A stretch of DNA of 64,000 nt from Nitrosomonas sp. Nm166 (GTDB lineage Bacteria; Pseudomonadota; Gammaproteobacteria; Burkholderiales; Nitrosomonadaceae), in contig NZ_FONE01000004.1 of NCBI RefSeq assembly GCF_900112825.1, positions 1 to 64,000 on the forward strand, in the 5' to 3' direction. This document shows, in pieces, positions 57,677-64,000 of the stretch. The number at the start of each line of letters is the position of its first letter. Positions within the stretch are counted from its first letter, which is position 1. The position numbers and the translations under genes were made by a program. The notes beneath the pieces were generated by a model that was not told the origin of the DNA, made no database searches, and saw only the letters and a list, made by a program, of their open reading frames with translations.

Positions 57677-59005
57677 ATGGCCGGCGTTTCCTATGCCACA
57701 TGGATGCTCGAGCAGGAAGCTCGTGCGCTGATGACCAGGTTGCAACGCATCAAGCCTTTCGTATTACATGAAAGCATGTTGCCAACAGCGGCTATTTTAC
57801 CCGCAGCACAAACCGGCATCGAACGGTACCTTATGAAAGGCCGGCGAGAGCTGAGAGATTTAATTCGACGTTATATCAGTTGGTTACGTGGACCATCAGG
57901 TCAAAGAGCGACACCAGCGCAAGCGCAACGGCTATTTTCACTACTTCGGCTCAGGTTCAATACCATTTTGACTCAGTTCGATTTGTTCAATGATGCGCTG
58001 ACGCAGCGGAGTGAGAACGAAATCGGTGTTTGGCTTTCAGGACTCGATATCGTCTCTGCCGATGCGCTGACACTGCCTGGTCATTACTATGATGTTCCCC
58101 CCGTAATCTGTTATCTCGATCGCGGCGTCGGAGCCGCCATTCGGCGGGCTCGAACACGACTGCCGGGCGGTGGCGAAAATCCGGTGGCAGTGATTCGCGT
58201 GCCAAGGGAACGCTTGATCGGCAGCGGTATCGCCTCTTCCTTGATTCACGAAGTAGGTCATCAGGCCGCTGCTCTGCTCAATCTGGTGAATTCACTGCGG
58301 CCCGTTTTGCAGGGGATGCAGCGAGGCAGCGGATCGCATAGCGCCATCTGGTCATTATGGGAGCGCTGGATTTCCGAGATCGTCGCCGACTTATGGTCGG
58401 TCGCGAGGATCGGGATTGCCTCTACCTTGGGATTGATGGGTGTTGTAAGCCTGCCGCGTGCTTTTATGTTCCGTCTGAACCGGGATGATCCGCATCCTTC
58501 TCCCTGGATTCGCGTCAAGCTGAGTTGTGCCATGGGACAGACGCTTTATCCTCATCCGCAGTGGGGACGCCTGGCCCGGTTATGGGAAACCTATTACCCG
58601 CTCAGCGGGCTGGATGCTGAGCAGCAGCGAAATTATGACGCCCTGCAGGCGACGCTACCCGGATTTGTCGCACTGCTGGTCAATCACAGACCTCTCAGCC
58701 TGCGCGGCCATAGCCTTGCCGAAGCCTTACAGGTGAGAAACCGCCAGCCACATCAGCTTCAGGCGCTTTTGCGGGTCTGGCAACAACAGCCGTCGAAAAT
58801 GTACTGGGCATCCCCTACCCTGGCTTTTGCCGTGATCGGCCAGGCCCGCTCCGACGGCCGCATGAGCCCGGAACAGGAAAGCACCATTCTGGGTAAATTG
58901 CTGACCCACTGGGCACTCAGCAGCACCTTGAAAATAGCCGCAGACTGCTCCAGACAGGGCTGGGGACACAAAGTACCAGAGTTTAAACTGGCAATCAAAT
59001 ATTGA
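57677..59005 (+). CDS. HExxH zinc-peptidase-like protein
   Basis: The 442-residue protein has an HEVGHQ motif at residues 191-196, with a likely third ligand Glu234 in WISEIVADLW, 39 residues later and followed by an Asp. This is the order of a zinc metallopeptidase (gluzincin-like), although I cannot name the family. The N-terminal 190 residues are mainly helical, with a Pro/Arg-rich stretch, and the C-terminal 200 contain Trp-rich loops. No signal peptide is seen, so it is probably cytoplasmic. It begins six bases after the stop of core-repeat protein 2, so it is likely cotranscribed. A role in processing core proteins is inferred only from position. Confidence 0.7.
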   Translation: MAGVSYATWMLEQEARALMTRLQRIKPFVLHESMLPTAAILPAAQTGIERYLMKGRRELRDLIRRYISWLRGPSGQRATPAQAQRLFSLLRLRFNTILTQFDLFNDALTQRSENEIGVWLSGLDIVSADALTLPGHYYDVPPVICYLDRGVGAAIRRARTRLPGGGENPVAVIRVPRERLIGSGIASSLIHEVGHQAAALLNLVNSLRPVLQGMQRGSGSHSAIWSLWERWISEIVADLWSVARIGIASTLGLMGVVSLPRAFMFRLNRDDPHPSPWIRVKLSCAMGQTLYPHPQWGRLARLWETYYPLSGLDAEQQRNYDALQATLPGFVALLVNHRPLSLRGHSLAEALQVRNRQPHQLQALLRVWQQQPSKMYWASPTLAFAVIGQARSDGRMSPEQESTILGKLLTHWALSSTLKIAADCSRQGWGHKVPEFKLAIKY

Positions 59006-59031
59006 GCATTAAGTTTATTAAGGAGAAACCC

Positions 59032-61212
59032 ATGTTTACAAAAAATGCACAGTTAGGTGAAGTGATCATTTTGGTGACCGCCGACAACACAGAAATCCCA
59101 ATAAGAAATGCTCGGGTTACCCTTACCCTTCAAAGTAAAGAAAGAGGAGGGCAAGCTCGGCAGAAATCTAGAATGGAAGAAAACGTCGGAGAATATTCGG
59201 ATGATTCTTCTTGCGAAGAAAAAACTTTTTATAGGAAAGAAACGAATGAAGATGCTCGCGCCATTTTTGAAGTGCCCTGTGGCTACTATGAAATTTGTTG
59301 CGAAGCTTTTGGAGTTTGTTCTAAACCAGAGTTCATCACGGTTATTCCGAAGAGCTGCATCACGAGAACAATACCCGTTCCATTAGAGTTTAACATTGAG
59401 TGGGGGGCGCTCCCAGAAGGCTGCCAAGGATCAGAATTTAACGCCTGTGCTCAGGCGGATGAAGGAACGACCTGGATTTTCAGAGCTTCAGCAGCAGTAC
59501 AACCGGAAAATCGGAAATTCAGATGGACAACAACTGGTGGTAGTTTTTATGAATCCGATACCACGCGGGATATAGTTCATCTCAATACTCATGGGCATGT
59601 TGGTGAAACGAAGGTCAGTGTCACAATGAGTGAAATAGGAAGTGCTTCCACTACCTTGACAACAACTGTCTTCTCAAAGCGGCCACCCACAACCAATGTT
59701 GACGGTAAGCTTAACGTTTCGCTGACGCGCACAGAAACTTCGTTTACAGAAGATACGGCATTCTGGACAGGTATCCGTAATAGCACCGAGGCGCTCTCGT
59801 TCAATAATTATTTTCGTTTCATGGATTGGATTTTTTGCGGCGGAGAACCTCCAAATCCAGAAAATGGTTTTGAAGATGGACGTTTTCTGGTGAAGCAAAG
59901 GAAATACGATCACCTGAAGAATCAACGCTTTCTATCCTTTACCGATTCAGATACCTACCGCGTCGTGAAGGCGGCTACCGAAGCCTTCGTGATGGTGAAT
60001 TGTGGCATACAGCAGGTCAATTGTGGCGTACAGCAGGAGCCGTTACCGTTACCGTTTGATCCGAATACGAATCGCCCCAATCGCGATGACGCCTATCTTG
60101 ATCGCAGGGATTTGCCCATTCCTGACATAGGATTGAGCGACGCTTTTGGTCAATATCTTGTACCCGTAAATGGCGACAAAACACTTCCTTATCTTGCGGT
60201 CATTCGCCGAAAGCTACCAGATATTACCATCAAGACAACATTGTTTGAAAACGCTATTCCGAGAATAAGAAATGGGGGTCAAGCTGAAATACTCGATAAT
60301 TGTTTCGGGATATTGCAAGACAAGCTCACTAATCCTTGCCTGTTGGAGCTCATCTGGTCTTACTGGCACGAAGAAGGCATGCTGGTACAAACGATGAACG
60401 CTCTCTCTCGACGCTTCCAGAACATGCGCTCATCAGCGCAGGACCCGCTTGCCAACCTGGAGATGGATCCATTGCGCCCGCTTAACAATTTGTTATGGAG
60501 TTACATCCAGGATGAACAGAATCGGCTAACGATCAATCGTCGTAATTACGAGTACGATCATCATTACGGTCTGCGACTGGAAGGCAAGGCTGTACAGAAT
60601 TTTCGCCCGGCGGATACGCGCTCGAAATTCCTGGAAGCCTTCCATCACTTGCTACGCTTGTGTGCCGTGTTCTATAAGCAGGATGACGATACCACGGTTA
60701 AAGCCGATGCCTTTCCGGTGCTCAATGCCCTCAAGGAAGTGCATCTGATCCTTTCCGAGGGAGCACACAACCAGTTCGGGGATCTGCCGTCAACCGCCCG
60801 CATCGAAATGCTGATACAGCAGTGGTTATTAGCCAGACCCGAATTTCGAGAGTTTCTGCCTACCCGCATTATGGTGGCTTATCCAGAACCATGGATGGAT
60901 CGTGTCGACGCGATGAAGAAGCTCCAAGGTTGGACCGATACTAGCGTGGTGCAGTTCCGTAACCTTGCTATGTTCGGTGAGCAGCTATTCCTTTCAATCC
61001 GCTGGGGTCATTGGAGCGATGAATTCGAGCCTGTTAAAGCGCTTAATTGGGCAAGATTCTTCCGTCCACAGGTGCAGGGTTATATCCATGCTTATCGTGC
61101 AGCAACGGGCGTGGATCTATCGGCTGATCCAACGGTTAATGCGCGTGTGGATTCCACCTTGCCATCAGTGCTGCTGCAGAAGCGTTTGGCAAGCCAACTG
61201 CGGACAAATTGA
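59032..61212 (+). CDS. Large protein with beta-sandwich-like N-terminus
   Basis: The 726-residue product is unrecognised. The first 130 residues resemble a carboxypeptidase-regulatory or Ig-like fold: IRNARVTLTLQSKERGGQ, ARAIFEVPCGYYEICCEAFG and IPVPLEFNIEWG. A second beta-rich, Thr/Ser-rich part (about 150-230) follows, then a long alpha-helical C-terminal half with Trp and Arg pairs. A 21-base tandem duplication at 59998-60039 encodes VNCGIQQ-VNCGVQQ. No signal peptide or membrane helix is visible. ATG 59032 is favoured by AAGGAG. Its stop overlaps the next gene's possible TTG start. It may be a structural or adaptor protein of the cassette. Confidence 0.7.
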   Translation: MFTKNAQLGEVIILVTADNTEIPIRNARVTLTLQSKERGGQARQKSRMEENVGEYSDDSSCEEKTFYRKETNEDARAIFEVPCGYYEICCEAFGVCSKPEFITVIPKSCITRTIPVPLEFNIEWGALPEGCQGSEFNACAQADEGTTWIFRASAAVQPENRKFRWTTTGGSFYESDTTRDIVHLNTHGHVGETKVSVTMSEIGSASTTLTTTVFSKRPPTTNVDGKLNVSLTRTETSFTEDTAFWTGIRNSTEALSFNNYFRFMDWIFCGGEPPNPENGFEDGRFLVKQRKYDHLKNQRFLSFTDSDTYRVVKAATEAFVMVNCGIQQVNCGVQQEPLPLPFDPNTNRPNRDDAYLDRRDLPIPDIGLSDAFGQYLVPVNGDKTLPYLAVIRRKLPDITIKTTLFENAIPRIRNGGQAEILDNCFGILQDKLTNPCLLELIWSYWHEEGMLVQTMNALSRRFQNMRSSAQDPLANLEMDPLRPLNNLLWSYIQDEQNRLTINRRNYEYDHHYGLRLEGKAVQNFRPADTRSKFLEAFHHLLRLCAVFYKQDDDTTVKADAFPVLNALKEVHLILSEGAHNQFGDLPSTARIEMLIQQWLLARPEFREFLPTRIMVAYPEPWMDRVDAMKKLQGWTDTSVVQFRNLAMFGEQLFLSIRWGHWSDEFEPVKALNWARFFRPQVQGYIHAYRAATGVDLSADPTVNARVDSTLPSVLLQKRLASQLRTN

Positions 61213-61223
61213 GATGCATCGGC

Positions 61224-62342
61224 ATGAGCAACTTTACCTCGGCACTCTACCTGGGATTGCATCACCCGAGCAGACTTCTGCAGCCTTGGCAGCAGTTCAC
61301 CCTGGGGGTTCCGGCTGCGCTGGCCGAACCTCCCGGTGCCGAGGAAGTTGCGCAGAAACTGGCGCAGTTACAGGGTTGCGAGCAAGGCGTGCTGATGCCT
61401 TCTACCTTGCATCTCTTCTGGGATTTATTCGGGATGCTGTGCCAGCAACCGGTAGCGTTGTATCTGGACGAGGGAACTTATGCAATTGCACGTTGGGGGA
61501 TGGAACGTTTAAATGCAAGGGGTATTGCCGTTTACCCTTTTCGCCATCACGCTGCCGCAGCGCTTTGGTCCCAAATTACCGTCCAGACACGCAAAAGGGA
61601 GTATCCGGTGGTGGTCGCCAACGGTTTTTGTCCTGCTTGTGGCAAGGCAGCACCTATCGGCGACTATTTGGAGATAGTGCGACGCTTCGGCGGTCTGCTG
61701 GTTTTGGACGACACGCAGGCTTTAGGCATCTTGGGTGAAGCGCCCGCGTTGCATGCCCCCTATGGTAGCGGCGGTGGAGGTATTTTGCGCTGGAGCGGAC
61801 ATTTCGGTCCGGATATTCTGCTGGGCTCTTCTCTGGCCAAAGGATTCGGCGTGCCGGTGGCAGTTCTGACAGGAAGCAAACATCTGCTCAGGCGCTTTAT
61901 AGCGGCAAGTGATACGCGTGTGCATAGTAGTCCACCTTCGGTAGCTGTTATCCAAGCTGCCGCACATGCACTGGCGGTAAACCGGCTTCAGGGTAATTTG
62001 CTGAGACAAAGGCTGGCGCAGCGAGTCAGACAATTCCGCAAAGGGTTGAAACGCATCGGATGGTTTACTAGCGGCGGATGGTTTCCAGTGCAAACTCTGC
62101 GTGGCATCTCAGGAAATACCGCGATATGGATGCACCAACATCTTTCTCAGCGGGGCATGCAAACCGTGTTATCACGGCCCCATAGCAGCATGGAAACACG
62201 TCTAAGTTTTTTAATCACAGCCCGGCACAGTGTCATGGAGATTGATCGATGTATCGATATGTTGGATGCATTGGCCCATCGTCAAAGCTTCAACGAACAA
62301 TTTCAGGGACAGCCAATTCCGGCTTGTCACCAAAAATGGTGA
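61224..62342 (+). CDS. PLP-dependent enzyme, alpha-oxoamine synthase/aminotransferase fold
   Basis: The 372-residue protein resembles the class I/II PLP-enzyme fold of 8-amino-7-oxononanoate synthase. Lys206 in GSSLAKGFG is the Schiff-base lysine and Asp162 in VLDDTQALG binds the pyridine nitrogen; the His expected at the third position after it (DxxH) is Gln165. A CPAC motif (NGFCPACGKAAP) precedes this block and is unusual. The N-terminus has LEGVP-like GVPAALAEPPGAEE. ATG 61224 is preferred over a TTG at 61209 that overlaps the previous stop. Substrate unknown; it could modify a metabolite or a core peptide. Confidence 0.75.
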   Translation: MSNFTSALYLGLHHPSRLLQPWQQFTLGVPAALAEPPGAEEVAQKLAQLQGCEQGVLMPSTLHLFWDLFGMLCQQPVALYLDEGTYAIARWGMERLNARGIAVYPFRHHAAAALWSQITVQTRKREYPVVVANGFCPACGKAAPIGDYLEIVRRFGGLLVLDDTQALGILGEAPALHAPYGSGGGGILRWSGHFGPDILLGSSLAKGFGVPVAVLTGSKHLLRRFIAASDTRVHSSPPSVAVIQAAAHALAVNRLQGNLLRQRLAQRVRQFRKGLKRIGWFTSGGWFPVQTLRGISGNTAIWMHQHLSQRGMQTVLSRPHSSMETRLSFLITARHSVMEIDRCIDMLDALAHRQSFNEQFQGQPIPACHQKW

Positions 62343-62365
62343 CCTACACATTCAAGAGGTGAATC

Positions 62366-64000
62366 ATGAATCAAGAACTCAGCTTTGAAATGATACCTTT
62401 CAAAATCGCACCCGAATCCCAAGGTGAAATGTTCGAAGAAGAAAGCGAATGGGGACGGCGTGGCTCTTATGGTGGCGGGCGCAGGCATGGCGGACCCCAC
62501 TCCCGGGCGGGGCTGCATCCGAAGGGAATCAAACGCCCGCCGGTTGCAAGGCCCCGTCCCGCTCCGAGGGGGCGTCGGCGGCCTTGGGGAGTGATACGTG
62601 AACCTTATGGTATCGTGAGTGAACCCTACTTCGCCGAACCGGTACCGGTTGGCTCGGAGCGAGTACGCTGGCTACAAGACTGCCTGAATCAGGCGATGGG
62701 CACGCAATTGCCAGTGACGGGGACGATAGGGCCGGAAACGCGCAGCGCTGTCAGGAGCTTTCAACGGCAGCAAGGCCTAAGAACAACGGGCATCGCCGGT
62801 CCCGATACCGAAGAGGCGTTGAGATCCGCTTGTGAAAGGCGGGATGGCCAGCCGTCAGCGGAGGAAATGGAATTCGGTACAGGTTACGAGGGCGAGTGGC
62901 TGGAAATGGAATTGCCTACTGACTTTCTAGATAATTACAATCGGCTTCTCAGCTCCATGTCGCCAGCAGATCGGAGTCTCTGGGCCACCAGACGATGTTA
63001 TCGGCTCTCGCAGTGGGATCGCGCTCCCGCCCAAGGAGGAGTATATCTTGTCATTTTCCGTAAACCGATGCGGGCAGGCCGCATTGGTTATGTCGGTGAA
63101 AGCGGAAACCTTCGCGACCGGATGCAAGGATACCGCCGGGATGCCATTTTCCTTGGTCTTGATCCCGACAATTATGCCTTCTGTTATGTCCGAACGCCTG
63201 AGCGAGGGATTATCGAAGGACGTCTTCGGGATATTCTGAATCCAACGGGTCTGGTTACCAATCAGCTGGAACTCGAAATAGCGCTGGAAAGCCCGTTCAG
63301 TGAGGCTGAAGAAATCGAACTCGCTGCGGAATTGTTATCGATTTCCAGTGAGGAAGAGCTGGATCAGTTTCTCGGCAAGATGTTCAAGGGAATAGGCAGG
63401 GGTCTCAAAAAAGCGGGTCGCTTCATCGGCAGGCGCGTGCTGCCTGTACTGGGCAAGGGGTTGAAAACCCTCGCAAAGGCTGCGCTTCCGGTCGCGGGTA
63501 AAGTGTTGGGCTCCTTTATTCCAATACCGGGGGTCGGCACCGCCATCGGTGGTGCCGTGGGAACAGCGCTGAGCAAAGCGCTGGAGCTTGAATTCAGTGG
63601 CTTGAACACGGAAGAGGCAGAGTTGGAAAGGGCGCGGCGCTTTGTCCGCATTGCGGGCACAGCGATGCGGCAGGCAGCCTTGTCATCGCCCGACATCGAC
63701 GCGGAAATCGTAGTTAACGAGGCGATTATGAGTGCGGCTCGGAAACATCTGCCTTATCTTCACCTGAGTGAGTCCGAGCGTATCGGCATGCCCGGTGCAA
63801 TGCAACAAGGCCGATGGATGCGTCGCGGCGACAAGATTGTTGTATTGGGAGCGCCTGCTAGCAGCATGATGAATCCCGCCACATCACAAGGTTTTTCAAG
63901 CGAGTTAAAAGACGTTGGCCCGCTAGGCGAATTCGAACCGGGATCTCCATTTAGGGAGTTCGAGACCGAAAGTAGTGCCGGAGAGTTCGAAACACGCGGT
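62366..64000 (+). CDS. Partial PG-binding/GIY-YIG/core-repeat fusion protein
   Basis: The frame starts at ATG 62366 (GAGGTG upstream) and is still open after 545 residues at the window edge. Residues 1-95 are Arg/Pro/Gly-rich. Residues about 97-158 form a peptidoglycan-binding domain type 1 (WLQDCLNQAMG, TGTIGPETRSAVRSFQRQQG). Residues about 220-300 form a GIY-YIG-like domain: GVYLV, IGYVGESGNLRDRM with the conserved Arg, a Glu in IIEGRLRDIL and an Asn in NPTGLVTNQ. From about 309 comes the third core (AELLSISSEEELDQFLGKM) and GRWMRRGDKIVVLGA near 483, then an acidic GEFE-type repeat. It could be a nuclease-bearing member of the core family. Confidence 0.8.
   Translation, partial: MNQELSFEMIPFKIAPESQGEMFEEESEWGRRGSYGGGRRHGGPHSRAGLHPKGIKRPPVARPRPAPRGRRRPWGVIREPYGIVSEPYFAEPVPVGSERVRWLQDCLNQAMGTQLPVTGTIGPETRSAVRSFQRQQGLRTTGIAGPDTEEALRSACERRDGQPSAEEMEFGTGYEGEWLEMELPTDFLDNYNRLLSSMSPADRSLWATRRCYRLSQWDRAPAQGGVYLVIFRKPMRAGRIGYVGESGNLRDRMQGYRRDAIFLGLDPDNYAFCYVRTPERGIIEGRLRDILNPTGLVTNQLELEIALESPFSEAEEIELAAELLSISSEEELDQFLGKMFKGIGRGLKKAGRFIGRRVLPVLGKGLKTLAKAALPVAGKVLGSFIPIPGVGTAIGGAVGTALSKALELEFSGLNTEEAELERARRFVRIAGTAMRQAALSSPDIDAEIVVNEAIMSAARKHLPYLHLSESERIGMPGAMQQGRWMRRGDKIVVLGAPASSMMNPATSQGFSSELKDVGPLGEFEPGSPFREFETESSAGEFETRG

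Overview
The window looks like a chromosomal segment of a betaproteobacterium, most likely a Nitrosomonas-type member of the Nitrosomonadales. This is inferred from the AT-leaning coding style, the gene families and the replication-gene neighbourhood (panB-panC-dnaA-dnaN-gyrB-lolC-lolD). No ammonia-oxidation gene lies in the window to confirm it. Housekeeping genes are intact, but several accessory genes are decayed. No rRNA, tRNA or CRISPR array was recognised by eye.

Layout. 1-1.7 kb: a decayed umuD on the minus strand, a cold-shock gene and an IS630-type transposase remnant. 1.8-12.3 kb: mainly envelope and stress genes (YihY-type membrane protein, Crp-type regulator, MEDS-domain protein, HdeD, a broken Hsp20 gene, an AI-2E-type permease, a zinc metallopeptidase and small membrane or exported proteins). 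12.4-15.7 kb: an SOS-type mutagenesis operon in which a DEDDh-exonuclease/GIY-YIG protein sits between umuD and umuC. 15.7-22.3 kb: small membrane proteins, then two Anabaena-sensory-rhodopsin-transducer homologues around a sugar-lactone oxidase, a flavin-dependent oxidoreductase and a GH13 amylase. 22.5-35.9 kb: a lipoprotein, typA, an ornithine-cyclodeaminase-family gene, cutA-dsbD-tlpA (thiol-redox), ttcA, a cupredoxin/DUF411/cytochrome c module and cca. 36.4-44.6 kb: a sulfate-uptake locus (YezD-type protein, porin, sbp, DUF2325, cysT, cysW, cysA) containing two EAL-like proteins that have lost catalytic residues. 44.6-48.4 kb: an ABC exporter and lolD-lolC. 48.4-55.8 kb: replication genes on the minus strand, with DnaA-box clusters downstream of gyrB and between dnaA and dnaN; the gyrB-lolC spacer is a candidate oriC.

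From 56.2 kb to the right edge lies a more GC-rich plus-strand cassette that I cannot match to a named system. It encodes two paralogous proteins with acidic, aromatic-rich N-termini, a glycine/alanine-rich core and a shared GRW-type C-terminus; an HExxH peptidase-like protein; a 727-residue protein with a beta-sandwich-like N-terminus; a PLP enzyme of the alpha-oxoamine synthase/aminotransferase fold; and a large protein, cut by the window edge, that joins a peptidoglycan-binding domain, a GIY-YIG-like nuclease domain and a third copy of the paralogous core. Tight spacing suggests one operon. It is the best candidate for an undescribed system here, perhaps for making, processing or exporting the core proteins; that role is inference.
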